Source: Nothopassalora personata (taxonomy: Eukaryota; Ascomycota; Dothideomycetes; Mycosphaerellales; Mycosphaerellaceae). Taken from it: a stretch of DNA of 64,000 nucleotides. The stretch's first letter is position 1, and each line of letters begins with the position of its first letter. The stretch is taken from assembly GCA_033816765.1 (NCBI GenBank), contig CM066290.1:1302001-1366000 (forward strand), read 5' to 3'. Below are positions 11,049 through 21,356 of the stretch, piece after piece. The notes beneath the pieces are model-generated. The model was not told the DNA's origin, did not search any database, and was given only the letters and a program-made list of their open reading frames with translations. Both the position numbers and the translations under genes were made by a program.

Positions 11049-12569
11049 CTAGTCCATCTCCTCAACCTCCTCAACTCGACCCTGTCCAGGCATCTGATGG
11101 GTCCGCTCGATCTCTTCGATTGCCTTCTTGCCTTCTTCGGTCGTCGCGTCAATGACACCTTCCTCCATGCTGAGCATACCGCCGTTGCCCAGCAGCTCAA
11201 CGACTTGCTCAGCCTCGTCAACACTCATCTTCCCGAGCACTTCATTGACCTTGTCCAAGCTGCCAGTTTCGAGGGCTCTCTGCAACCCTGGTGGAAAGGA
11301 CTCGAAAATCTTCCTCGCCTGCTTCTCGCCCTCAGACTGACATTGGTCCATGGGCGGTGGGGTGGCAATATTGATTTTGGTGTTCGGGTCCACTGCATGC
11401 AGCTGGATTTGCTCTCTGTCGCCAGCTTCTGCCTCCGCTTCGCGAGCGATCTCTGCCGTGCGTGTCCTGATACGGTCGTATGTGGTGTTGACATCGTCAA
11501 GGAAAAGTTTCCGTGCTTGATGACCCGGCGTCTGCACACGCTGGAAAAAGAGACCGACGCCGTCCTTTCCCAACTGGCGGCAGTACTGTAGCAGTAATGC
11601 TTGGTGTACACACTGGCGCGCGTAGTCTGAGTCTTTCTGCGTTTTGGCTGTTGATTGTGCGGTGAAAGCTTCCGCGAGCAGGCCGTCGGTCTCCCTCTCT
11701 ACTAAGATCTCGGGATGCTGACCAATGAACTGCAGGCTGGTCTTGTAGTCGCCAAACTTGATCTTTCCGAACTGCTTCGCTGTGGGAGATGCTTCAAAGT
11801 CGCCCTCATCTTCGCCGGGCGCAGACTTCAACGAGCTGTCCTCGATGTCTGCTCCTGAGCCTGCGGATAGAGGTCCGCCTCCCCCAATCTGCTCTATCGA
11901 CGTCTCCTGCTTTTTGGCAGTCTTCGTGACTGCCGCTGTAGGCTGTGGCGCCGCCTTTGAGACGTGTGAGCTGTTGAAGCCTTCGTGTATCGACTCGCTC
12001 GTGATCTTGGCGCTGTCCTCCTTCTCCAGCTTCGCCAGCTCTGTATTCAGATCTTTCTGCAGCGATTTGACTTTGTCCTCGTGCTTGCCCACTTCTGTAA
12101 TGTACGCTGTATACCTTGCCAAGCCTTCTACCTTCTTCTTTTCAATCTCTTCTTTTACCTGGTCCACCAATGCCCCCATCATCTTGCTGTAGCTTGGCTG
12201 CTGTTCCTTGGAGTGCACGCCAGGAGGAGCGCCCGCAGGCTGGTCCGGCCCCAGACTCGAATCTCCAACGACATCGGACAGACTGTCAAAGACGACCTCG
12301 TCTATATCTGAGGCAGCCGTCTTGCCCTCAATCTCTGCTTTATGGTCGTCCAGGGCTTTAAGCAGGGCGTCGATGCGGCTGAGAAGGCCATCGTTGATGT
12401 CCCGCTCGTACTTCAGCGTCGTGATCCTGTGTTTGCGGTTGATTCGTTCCTGGTGGATTTGGTTCTGCTTGGCGCGTATGAAGGACTTCTTGTCGACGTT
12501 TGGGTGCACTTCGATATCGCTGTCGTCGCTGAGCTCCAATGCGTCCCACTTGCTGTAGTCGACCGGCAT
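11049..12569 (-). CDS. CDC37: Hsp90 co-chaperone Cdc37
   Basis: Single exon of 506 aa starting MPVDYSKWDALELSDDSD, the near-invariant Cdc37 N-terminus that engages client kinases; the Ser in the following SDDSD is the conserved CK2-type site region. Order: N-terminal coiled coil (about 30-90, with HQERINRKHRI); acidic/Pro linker; a second charged helical segment (about 140-180); central Hsp90-binding region around KFGDYKTSLQFIGQHPEIL and GVGLFFQRV; C-terminal helical domain with FPPGLQRALETGSLDKVNEVLGKM... (about 420-470). Length matches yeast Cdc37 (506 aa). It loads protein kinases onto Hsp90 in the cytosol. Nothing is broken. Confidence 0.96.
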   Translation of the reverse strand: MPVDYSKWDALELSDDSDIEVHPNVDKKSFIRAKQNQIHQERINRKHRITTLKYERDINDGLLSRIDALLKALDDHKAEIEGKTAASDIDEVVFDSLSDVVGDSSLGPDQPAGAPPGVHSKEQQPSYSKMMGALVDQVKEEIEKKKVEGLARYTAYITEVGKHEDKVKSLQKDLNTELAKLEKEDSAKITSESIHEGFNSSHVSKAAPQPTAAVTKTAKKQETSIEQIGGGGPLSAGSGADIEDSSLKSAPGEDEGDFEASPTAKQFGKIKFGDYKTSLQFIGQHPEILVERETDGLLAEAFTAQSTAKTQKDSDYARQCVHQALLLQYCRQLGKDGVGLFFQRVQTPGHQARKLFLDDVNTTYDRIRTRTAEIAREAEAEAGDREQIQLHAVDPNTKINIATPPPMDQCQSEGEKQARKIFESFPPGLQRALETGSLDKVNEVLGKMSVDEAEQVVELLGNGGMLSMEEGVIDATTEEGKKAIEEIERTHQMPGQGRVEEVEEMD

Positions 12570-13013
12570 GCTGGCAGCTTGTGATGGTCGTGAAGTGCGA
12601 TGAATTCCAGTGAGTGCACACAGTACCGAAGAACTTCAGCAGCGATTATGGCTCATGTGTCATGTTCTCAGAAATGTTTCGACCGTCTTCGAAGGAAGCT
12701 CATTGCAGGTGGGGCATGGGCCCACCACCTCGGACCCGATCCCGCTCTTCCATCGTTGACCGCGTGGCTCCTGAATCACATGCAATTCACACCTCCATTC
12801 ACTAACGTTGCTGCCTTGACTTGCACCAGTCTAGCGAGCACGTTTTGACGGTGGAGTCTTTGCAAGCTGTCGAGCATCTAGAGTAGGAGGTAGCAATTCC
12901 TGCTCAGGTTACTGGTCCGGCATGTCCTTCAAAGTCTCCTTGAATCGTGCACCGAACCGAGCCTTACACAACGATGCGCCCCCTCCCCCCCCCTCCCCCG
13001 GTGACACGACGGC
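12570..13013. other. intergenic with a C-rich tract
   Basis: Promoter side of CDC37. Contains an interrupted poly-C tract at about 12979-12999 just before the SnoaL-like relic. No gene recognised. Confidence 0.4.
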
Positions 13014-13423
13014 ATGGAGCTAGACAACGACAGCGCCACGAAAGCCATCGACGATCGAGTTAAAGACATCGCCCGCCTCATCATAATAACCTCAATCGAC
13101 CCTGGAGATACCATGCTAAGTCATTCAAAACAGGACCGGCCTACCTGACTCCTTCCGGGGCAAGCCTCGAGGTCTACCTGGACACCATCAAGCAGCTAAC
13201 CAAACACTGTCCAGAATTTCGGCTTACGATAGCCGACATCGCAATCTACGTTGATCAGACAACAGCGAGCACTTTGCACAGTAAAATTGCCAAGGTCTGG
13301 GTGCAAGTGGACGTTACTGGCCAGCCTGTAGGAGTCTCGTGGAAAGGTTGAAGCATCGTCGAATTCAGATGCATACGCGGAGAGTGGCTTTGTGACTTCA
13401 TGTCGGAGGATGCCGCCTCCTGA
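13014..13423 (+). pseudogene. SnoaL/NTF2-like gene, decayed
   Basis: From ATG 13014 the frame reads MELDNDSATKAIDDRVK and LIIITSIDPGDT. After the AAAA at about 13127 the frame shifts by one and continues TGPAYLTPSGASLEVYLDT, CPEFRLTIADIAIYVD and VQVDVTGQPVGVSWKG. A TGA then occurs at 13349-13351, where relatives carry Arg or Gln, and the frame goes on SIVEFRCIRGEWLCDF to a final TGA at 13421. This is the fungal SnoaL-like fold with a DPGD near the start and the GxPVG strand. One frameshift and one premature stop make it a pseudogene. It is not the same gene as the intact NTF2-like gene at 9.6 kb. Confidence 0.6.
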
Positions 13424-14412
13424 CATGATCCACACTGTTCTTCACACGGCGAAGCTACGAGGTGCAATGGTCGGTTGAAATGACTGCGAAGTTTCGAGAA
13501 AGCAATTCGGGACTGACTCTCGTCACACGTGTCACGTCTATCGACACGTGGTGGCTCCGGCTATCAATTCTGGAGAACTTTCATGCACACGCTCGTATCT
13601 GGAAACCACAAGCACTCACTATCATCACGTGGCTCCCTAAATGGAGCGTGCTAAGCAAACCTATGCTGTCTGAGCGATATAGGCGCAACATGCGACCCAT
13701 GGCAATGACGGGACGAAGCTGTGCACACTGGAAGCCAAACTAGCATCTCTCAAACATGACGATGGATCAATGCACTTCGATGTTGCAAGGGTATCGATAA
13801 GTTCATGCTGCAGATGAGCCCTCCGTAGTATCGCTGTGTCCCGCGGCGTCGCGACGTGCTTTTCCACCGTTTATCTGGGAGCGGGCTCCAAGCCCGATTC
13901 CGATAGCAATACCGCAGCAGGCAGCATTGCGTTTCCGGGCTGGATAATTTGCTTCCGCATTATCTTGGCTATGCAAAATGCCAGCTACCAAGAGGAGACC
14001 AGTTCTTTTCCTGGTGTGGCTGCGCGACGGCAGATGCCCTCAATACAGTGTGACCGGCAGAAAACACCTGTTGTTCTGACCTCAGCAGGCATAATCCTGG
14101 CTTTCACTGCGAACTCTCACTTTTACGAAATCATGTTCCTCCGGGTTGACAGCGAGCTTCCTCGACATACCACGAGTCCGGATAAGCCGTGCCCGGGATG
14201 GGTTGTTATTGACTTCAGGCTTCGACAGGGTCAACTAAGATTAGAATACTACATTCGACTCAGTGTTGAGTATATAGGAGAAGTTGACCTGGCTGCTCAA
14301 TTCCCACTACGACATTCTTCTCAAAGGCACTTCTTGCACTGCAGCCAATCGTTTCCACCGCCATATACACCTACAGCGTCAGTCACAACAGCGCCAACCC
14401 TTCACAGTCATC
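13424..14412. other. long upstream region of the Hce2-type gene
   Basis: No supported gene. It contains a CACGTG-centred inverted repeat (13526-13550) and a TATA-like element at 14271. Confidence 0.45.
14271..14277 (+). promoter_or_regulatory. TATA-like box of the Hce2-type gene
   Basis: TATATAG, 136-142 bp upstream of the ATG at 14413, in an otherwise mixed-sequence upstream region. The position allows a 5' leader of about 100 nt. Confidence 0.4.
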
Positions 14413-15357
14413 ATGCTCTACACCACAGCAGCCGTTGTCGCTCTATTGCCCACCTTCGGTGTGGCTACCAGATATCTCTCTGGTCCAGATAATGCACAGG
14501 CAATCTCCAAGCAGGCCTTGCAGAAGTCAGGCGGAGCTGCCGGTAAAACCAACCTCGCAACTAGCATGTTTGCCGTTTCCTCAAGCAATGGCAACAGCCT
14601 TCCGGCCAGCAAGCAGGACTTTCCTAAAGGCGACAGCCCACAAAAGAATGGCAACGCTGGCATTGCTGATGGTGTCAACGACTGCGGCTTCTCGAACTTC
14701 GTGCAGTTGACAGAAGACGACGGCTACTCACAAGCGTCTGTCGAGGACTGCTTGGCCCTGATGCATTCCATCAAGGACGACCGAGAATGGATTATCACAC
14801 AGACCCTCCAGACCATCGCTCAGAGCGGGTCTTGTAAGTCATCGCCACTGCAACAAAATGTAGCAGCTTACTGACTCCCTACAGGCGCCTTCCAAGCCGT
14901 CGTCTCCCAGGGGCAGGGCCAGGGGCTCCTCGCCGCACTCGGTAATGCCGACGTCATCGACCTCACGAACAACTCTATCACCCAATTCGGTGACGACGGC
15001 TATGTTGCCTGCCACGGTGGTTTCGGCATGTACACGTCCGCAGCCGGCGCCATGCCCTGCGACAGCCCGAATCTCTCGTCCGGCGAGCAAGTGTTCGTTG
15101 ACTGGCTCATCACCCGAGGAAAGGGTGGCGGTAGTGGCTCTACCGGCGGCTCTACCGGCGGCTCTACCCGTGGCCCTACCGGTGGCTCTTCCCGTGGCCC
15201 TACCCATGGGTCGTCTGGTCGGCCTAGCTACCCCCAAGACACTGACACGACCGGCAACGACGACGACGACTACATTGAGACCAACCTGGAGCAGGATGAC
15301 GATAGCAGCGGTGGTCAACGCAGGGGACGTTTTGCCGTCCGTGCTGTCAGGTTCTAG
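14413..15357 (+). CDS. secreted Hce2 (Ecp2-like) domain protein with Gly/Ser/Thr-rich repeat tail
   Basis: Two exons, 14413..14833 and 14885..15357 (intron 51 nt), 297 aa. Residues 1 to about 18 (MLYTTAAVVALLPTFGVA) are a signal peptide, so the protein should be exported. Residues about 95-215 carry the Hce2 pattern: VNDCGFSNFVQLT, ASVEDCLALMHSIKDD, SGSCAFQAVV, ADVIDLTNNSITQFG, GYVACHGGFGMY and AMPCD. That is the cysteine spacing and I-D-L-x-N-x-SI-x-x-FG strand of homologues of the Cladosporium fulvum effector Ecp2. The C-terminal 80 residues are low complexity (GSTGGSTGGSTRGPT...), then acidic (GNDDDDYIE), ending RGRFAVRAVRF. Fungal Hce2 proteins are putative effectors or defence proteins; the role of this one is unknown. 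It is flanked by two pseudogenes. Confidence 0.8.
15124..15210 (+). repeat. degenerate 12-nt tandem repeat coding for G-(G/P)-(S/T)-(T/S)
   Basis: Units close to GGCTCTACCGGC repeat about seven times and encode a GGST/RGPT tail in the Hce2-type protein. The unit is a multiple of 3, so copy-number change alters tail length without breaking the frame. Confidence 0.7.
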
Positions 15358-15659
15358 ATGCGTGCTGGAAGCTGAACTTGAACTTCAATTGTCAATAAGA
15401 CTACGGGACCAAAAGGTTACCACTTTAGAGTGTCGCGGTAATGCGACCATTTGCTTCTGCAATGTACTGTCGTCAATATCATGCTTCATTCTCTCGGGTT
15501 CTGTTGCCCTCAAACACAACGGCAAGGCAGCTGGCGAGAAAGCCACCCGCGCCGTCAGATCAACAGCCATCGAGCTCTGAGGTTTAGAACGTCGAGTGTT
15601 GAAGAGGTGAGAGAGTATCAGAGGCGCGGGCACGGACAGCCATGACGATGTAGGACTAT

Positions 15660-16740
15660 AGCTCGAGATCTCCCTGCCGGGTCGCACCGCCCGCCATAGC
15701 AGACTTTCTATGGTGTCTGTCTCCCAAATTCCATGAATGTAGTCACAGCCAGATTCCATTGCAAAAGTATCAGTTAAGCCAGCATTTGCGCGCCGTCGAC
15801 CTGAATCGTGAGTCAAGTGACACGAAGTGTAAAGCATGATGAGGTGGTTCCAATGCCGATACCAGTCGTCTCGGGAAGGCTTCGTTCCCTATTATGCACG
15901 TGGAGTCGATTCACAGGTAGGGGCAGCCTAGGCACTGAGTCATGTCGACAGCTTCTCGACATATTTTCGGGAGCTTATCAAGTTTGATGCCTCGCACGAA
16001 TTGACCGAGACTGCCTGCAGTCAGCTGAAGTGGCTGTCCAGTGCCACAGCAGTGCGAGAGAGTGACATACTGGACCACGCTCGCATCGATACTTTCATGG
16101 GCGACGTCGGGTCGCTGCTCAAGATGCATCTCCCTGGGCTGCTGATAGTCGCAAAAGCCTGCTAGGCCCTCCTGTAGAGCTCGTAGTGGGCCAGTCGCAC
16201 ATGTCGTGATCCCGCAGCCATACATCGAGCCATTCTCTTGCAATCTGAAAAGAGGCACTAGACCCAGTGCAGACCGCATGCCACAATGCAGCGTCCAGGT
16301 TGTTATGCAACACATGTCTAGCCTCAAAGGATGCCGCGCTCAGGTCAGAGCAGCCTCGTAGTGTTGATGTAAGAGCTGTCTCGAGGATCCTTGACGCCGA
16401 AGACAAAGTGAGCATCGTAACCCGCACCATCAGTTCTCTTCAGAGGATAATCTGGACCTCGCTTGGGATTGCTACTGCAATCTGGGCCTGGTTTAGGATG
16501 CCTAATGTGATGTTTCTCGCGGCGTCCGGATTTAAGAAAATGTACCTCAATCTGTAGGACGACTTTGGTTGATCCGGTTGGGCTGAATTGCTTGTGCTGC
16601 CGCCCCGGCAAAGGGCATAAATGGCAACCTGCCTGTACAGACCGCAGAACATAAGCCAGATCCTCGTTGTGATAGTATTCCTCAATGCTAGTCTCCCGGA
16701 AGCCCTCGCCGCCAGCGATGCTGGGCAGAATGTGGCTCAG
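15660..16740 (-). pseudogene. HET (heterokaryon incompatibility) domain gene, broken and internally deleted
   Basis: Pieces in several minus-strand frames occur in the order of a HET protein. First an N-terminal VQAGCHLCPLPG; then FQIAREWLDVWLRDHDMC; then the HET core YVTLSHCCGTGQPLQLT, GQFVRGIKLDKLPKICREAV and QCLGCPYL. A TGA at 15911-15913 stands where the family has Trp, followed in frame by IDSTCIIG. About 100 bp further, GIWETDTIESLLWR and SYSPTSSWLSV match the far C-terminal segment (GLW...LLW...SWSWAS). Roughly 200-300 codons between CIIG and GIW are missing. The HET Trp in SHCWG is also changed to Cys. HET domains trigger death on non-self recognition; this copy is dead. Confidence 0.65.
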
Positions 16741-17097
16741 CTGTGTCCCTCTCGTCCAAACATCACAGCTGATTGGGTGCCGGGCGATGGTCGGGATCTC
16801 TTTCCAATAAAGACATGACAGTGATATGTAAAAATGTTCTTGTGCCGTGCACTGATCGGATCCTGGGCAAGAGCTGTCGATATCGAGGTCTATGGCAGAG
16901 GGAGTAGCTATGACTGATCATCCAGAGTCATGTCGTGTCACCTACAAGCTGTGAGAGCTACAGCATGCTTATTCGACGACCTGTAGCCGAGACAATAGCC
17001 GGCCGTGCTCATAATTTATAAGACGTTTGGCCCGAGCGATGCCTGATCTCAGTATCCTCATTACTGCCCATCATGTAACAACTTGAGACCTCACGTC
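16741..17097. other. intergenic, nothing recognised
   Basis: Between the HET relic and the 3' end of the Ayg1-type gene. No gene supported. Confidence 0.4.
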
Positions 17098-18363
17098 TCA
17101 AGCAGCACTCGCCATAACCTGCTCCATCCAAGGATACACACTACTGTTCGCAGGTGGGTAGCCCATGTGCAGTAGTCCCGTGAAGAATCTGGCCTCCTTG
17201 GGCGTGCCGTATTCCATCATGAGCATGCTGTCTTCAATCGGCATGAGACCATCGTGCGTCCCATTGATCAACAGCAATCTGGTTGCTGGCTTTTCTACGA
17301 TGCCAAGCTCAATCAGACTGAAGTCTTTCTGCGCATTGTCCAGGAACTCCTCCTCCGTCTTGTAGCCGAACTTTTCCCTGAGCGCTGGGAGTGCTGTCCA
17401 TGGATACTCGTGATCCTTCGCTTTCTCCAGCCATGCTCTGGAGAAGAAGTGGTGCGTGCCTGCGCCTTGTCCTACTGCGCCCGCGAGACGTGTTGCGTGG
17501 GTGTGTGCCGCGCGGATGGCGTTGTGACCTCCTGCTGAAAGACCCCAGCAGATGACTTTCTTCATATTGTAGACTCCCTCCTGCTCCATCCAATCCAGAA
17601 TGCTCGTCCATAATCGATCGGGTGAGGTTGGGTCGTGCCGATCGGCTGGACAGTCTGCTGTGCCTGGAATGTCTACAATAACGCTGGCCCAGCCACGCTT
17701 TAAGAACTCATCAGAGCGGACTGTGTTATCTGGTCTGTGTCCGTCCAGACCGCACATCAAGATGACAGCTGGTGCTGGCTTCTCCTTGCTTGCGCCGGGG
17801 GGTGTACGAATGTACAACGGCACTGTCTTGCCTTCATCTTTGTCCGTACCAGCCGTATGTGGTATCTCGACATCCTCGATCGGCACATCCCATAGCTTTG
17901 CACCCCTGATATACGCATCTTTCTGTGCATTATATACGGCCGTCTTGAACTGGCTATTGATATAGGGAAAGCGGGCGATTCTGTATACGGCACAGGCTCG
18001 AAGATATAGGTCAATCGCTTCCTGCTTGCTGCCAGCCGAGGCTGCTTCGTCCGCTTGCTTGACCAATGCTTTACAGGTAGGGAGGAACTCGGCCGTGTAC
18101 TCGTCCGTGTAGCCATCGTGGATGCCCTTCGTGATCAACGTCTCGAAAATTGGATTGAAGTCCTCAAACTTGCCGTCGTGGAAGGGGTAGAGGGAGCCTG
18201 ATTCATCAGTCTAGTCCCATCGGAGGCATCGGGGGGCAAACACACGCTCGCATGGGAACTTCCACTTCTTGGACCACAGGTTCTCTATCGAGCCCAGATG
18301 AGCATGGACTTGGTCGAACTTGTCGCCGAGGATCCATCGGCTGCCTGTCCGTGGGTCTGTCAT
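17098..18363 (-). CDS. Ayg1-type alpha/beta hydrolase
   Basis: Two exons: complement of 17098..18197 and 18246..18363 (intron 48 nt), 405 aa, matching Aspergillus fumigatus Ayg1 in length. It begins MTDPRTGSRWILGDKFD, then HLGSIENLWSKKWKF and, across the splice, CERSLYPFHDGKFEDF. This N-terminal helical cap is typical of the Ayg1/FrsA-like branch. The hydrolase core has VILMCGLDGHRPD, IPGTADCP, the nucleophile elbow CWGLSAGGHN (Ser), NGTHDGLMP (Asp) and GLLHMGYPP (His). Ayg1 shortens a heptaketide to 1,3,6,8-tetrahydroxynaphthalene in DHN-melanin synthesis; paralogues act on other acyl or C-C bonds. No polyketide synthase or melanin gene is in the window, so the substrate is open. It is divergent from the stress-protein gene at 19.1 kb. 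Confidence 0.85.
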
Positions 18364-19142
18364 CTTGGTCAAATGGCACGTTGAGCTTGTGGGTGGTATG
18401 GTGCAGTGGAGAAGTGTATATGGGGGAAAGGCTTCTGGGGAAATGCTGCATGCGAAGCTTGGTGCAGATGACTTATCAAGAAGAGCCGGCTCCCCTCAGC
18501 CATACCTACCAGACTGCAGTGATGCATTGACAGACGGTACCGGCGTCGGCTTGGCTCAGCACCCATGCTTCCGAAGAGAGAAGCTAATGCCCTATGTGCC
18601 GTGTCGATTGAGGGGAGTCCGAACGAACGGTGACCCAGACTTGCAGAGAGGTATCCTGCAGGAGGGTGCCATGACGCGCTCCTGCATTGTAATCAATGGC
18701 CATGACTTGCCTCTAGCGCTGATGAGGTGGGTGAATGATTGAGTTGTAGATGACAGAAACATGTGAAGATGCACGGCATTGCTGGTTTGGCTCTCGACTG
18801 CAGCTTCCCCGGGCTCTGCCGGCCGTTGCTGCCGCCTCGCACTTTACACCGTCCTCCATCTCTCCATCTTGTACCTGCTGATGCATACCAACCAAAGCTT
18901 GATACCATCTGCAGCTACAGTACGGCCACATCCCATCGGCTATTCGTTTTCACAGGCTTGGGCTGAGCAGAGCTACGAGAGGCATTGATATCGTTCACGC
19001 CAAGAAGGACCGCCAAGCGCATACGTAACAGCTCGTACACCGTTGCTCGCCGACGACCGTCACAATCACCACATACTTCGCGAACAACTTCACGCTTCAG
19101 CCAGCAGCAGCAGCATTGCCTACTACCTCATTGGGTCTCGGC
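18364..19142. promoter_or_regulatory. divergent intergenic region between the Ayg1-type and USP genes
   Basis: About 780 bp separating two divergently transcribed genes. No specific site recognised. Confidence 0.45.
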
Positions 19143-20930
19143 ATGGAACATCGCCAAGAACAACCACCTCCCCCAGTCTCAGTCATCGTGGACGACAAGT
19201 CAAACACTGACGCGGGAGGCGGCTCTGCCATTGAACCTTCATCCGCGGGAATTGCTTCCGCCACGCCCACGAGTGCCCTCCCTTCGTCATCCAGCTTGTC
19301 ACCAGCAGTCTCGCCTCCAACAACATCACCTCCAGCATCGCCACCAGAAGGCCCGCGATCACAAGACGGCGACTATGCGGACAGGACAAGGGTTGACCGT
19401 CTAGGTAATCCTCTCCCGGACAGCCGCCAGGCCAGCGCCATGTCCTCTGTCTATGGCACGAGCAAGATCAGGCTACCTGGTGACCTGGGAGCAAAGGATC
19501 CGCGAAGACCGAAGTCTCCTGCACCGCCTCGACTTCCTGGCGACCTAGGACCCAATGATCCTCGCAGACCAAAATCGCCCGCGCCAGTGAGTGCTGCCAG
19601 TAGTCCTGCGCCGTCACCCCGGAATCATGCTAGGCACGTAAGTGACGATGGTGGTGTTAGGCTGCAAGAGGACCCTCCGGAGCCTGGTCAGGAGCAGCCA
19701 AGTGACGATGATGCCGACGCTGACAACGACAACGATACGGATCGCGATGCGGATGAGAGGCGAGGTCGTGGTAGGAAACGACCTGAACCTGGCAGGACGA
19801 CTTCTGGCAAGTCAACTAATGTGCGCGAGGACAGTGACGATGACTCGGAGCGAGAGTCAATTCCCGGAGGTCTCAAGCCAGACCCGACCAAAGGCGAAAG
19901 CAAATTGTCCTTCAAGAAAGACCCTAAAATAAGATTTCAGAGTCCTGGATCGAGCGGTAGAAAGCGCGTTCATCCTTCTACAGCATATGATGCTGCCCCA
20001 TCAGGAGCATCCACGCCGCTACACTCCGACGACGAGTCGCAATCAGAGCTGCGGATGGCTCAGAAACTATCTTTAACAATGTCAGCCATACACAGCACAT
20101 CATCGGCTCATCGAGTAATTCGACAGATCATTCGTGGAGACTTTGAACATTTCCAGCGCGAAGCGGAAGATGGCCGAAAGCGGCAAAGAATGTATCTTGT
20201 GGCCACGGACATGTCCCCAGAGGCCGAATATGCGCTTGAGTGGACAATCGGCACGGTCTTGCGAGATGGCGACACGCTCTTCGCAGTCTACGCCGCGGAC
20301 GAGGAGAACGTGGGCAACGAAGGTGACGGCGGTGTCGAGGTCGGTGAAGGTGCGAACAGTGTCAAAGATACTGCTACACTATTGAAGAGCCTTCCAGCCA
20401 TTCAGCAAGCGGTCTCGCAATCATCGCCTCTGGCAAGATCGAGTCTTGGTGGCAACAGTAGCAAAGAAGATGCTCGAAGCCGCAGCAGAGGCGTGTACTC
20501 AAGTGCCGAGACCGAGCGTCGGAAAGCCATGGAAGGAGTGACAGAGCGATGTGTCAGGCTCTTGCGCAAGACGCGCCTGCAAGTCCGAGTCGTGGTGGAA
20601 GTGTTCCATTGCAAGTCTCCTCGGCACATGATCACCGAAGTCATCGACTTTCTCTCTCCGACGCTGGTAATTATTGGTTCTCGCGGCAGGAGTGCAGTGA
20701 AGGGTGTGCTTCTTGGCAGCTTTAGTAACTATCTAGTTACCAAGAGTTCCGTGCCAGTCATGGTTGCCAGACGAAAATTGCGCAAGCACTCTAAACCAGT
20801 GAAGAACAAGGATGGTCTGGCGGTGCCATACTCCGGCACAGGACGTTCCCGCCACTTCAGCAATATGATTGAGCCAGCGAGAGGGAAGGGTCTGCGCGTC
20901 AAGGACTGGGAGCATGTCGGTATCGACTAG
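19143..20930 (+). CDS. universal stress protein (UspA) domain protein with long disordered N-terminus
   Basis: Single exon, 595 aa, from ATG 19143 (MEHRQEQPPPP). Residues 1 to about 350 are Pro/Ser/Asp-rich and probably disordered, with an internal duplication of a RLPGDLG-x-x-DPRRPKSPAP unit (DNA about 19470-19587) and an acidic DDDADADNDND run. Residues about 350-570 are a Usp domain: RMYLVATDMSPEAEYALEW (nucleotide-binding first strand), LRDGDTLFAVYA, HMITEVIDFLSPTLVIIG and the ATP-type loop GSRGRSAVKGVLLGSFS followed by SSVPVMVARRK. The G-x2-G-x9-G(S) pattern indicates an ATP-binding class. A long insertion splits the Usp fold between the second and third strands. Usp proteins act in stress tolerance; the fungal targets are not known. 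Confidence 0.85.
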   Translation: MEHRQEQPPPPVSVIVDDKSNTDAGGGSAIEPSSAGIASATPTSALPSSSSLSPAVSPPTTSPPASPPEGPRSQDGDYADRTRVDRLGNPLPDSRQASAMSSVYGTSKIRLPGDLGAKDPRRPKSPAPPRLPGDLGPNDPRRPKSPAPVSAASSPAPSPRNHARHVSDDGGVRLQEDPPEPGQEQPSDDDADADNDNDTDRDADERRGRGRKRPEPGRTTSGKSTNVREDSDDDSERESIPGGLKPDPTKGESKLSFKKDPKIRFQSPGSSGRKRVHPSTAYDAAPSGASTPLHSDDESQSELRMAQKLSLTMSAIHSTSSAHRVIRQIIRGDFEHFQREAEDGRKRQRMYLVATDMSPEAEYALEWTIGTVLRDGDTLFAVYAADEENVGNEGDGGVEVGEGANSVKDTATLLKSLPAIQQAVSQSSPLARSSLGGNSSKEDARSRSRGVYSSAETERRKAMEGVTERCVRLLRKTRLQVRVVVEVFHCKSPRHMITEVIDFLSPTLVIIGSRGRSAVKGVLLGSFSNYLVTKSSVPVMVARRKLRKHSKPVKNKDGLAVPYSGTGRSRHFSNMIEPARGKGLRVKDWEHVGID

Positions 20931-21356
20931 GAATCGACACCGGACACTCATCGACGGCATACTTTATAGGGGCGTAAGGGATGGCACGACAAAAGCGGCG
21001 GGAGGAAGAGCAGAAGCATCAACTAGAGGAGTGGCAGCGAGACGGGTGACGAATCAATGTTTGAACTACTGACTTGCACTAGCAGAGATGAGAGACCGAC
21101 GGGTATCTCCGTGTCGTTGCGATAGCGGCAGATTGATCCTGTGCCATTCGGAATATAAGCATCACTCGAAATAAGACTGCGGTAGCTTGACACGGCTGTC
21201 GCCCTTTGCGGCCTTGGCGATGCAACATAAGACCCAATACCTGCCCACTCCCACTTTCTCTTATTTCGCAACTCACCTCCCACCTCGCGCCCCCGTTCGC
21301 CCGCTCGCCAATCATCCTTGGCTCCAGGCGCCATCATCGCCCTCCTGCTGTACGAC
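20931..21356. other. intergenic, nothing recognised
   Basis: 3' flank of the USP gene and upstream region of the zinc-finger relic. Confidence 0.4.

Noticed and set aside
13836..14492. 218-codon plus-strand frame before the Hce2-type gene
   Set aside because: It begins with GTG, has no protein-like features and runs out of frame into the Hce2 first exon.
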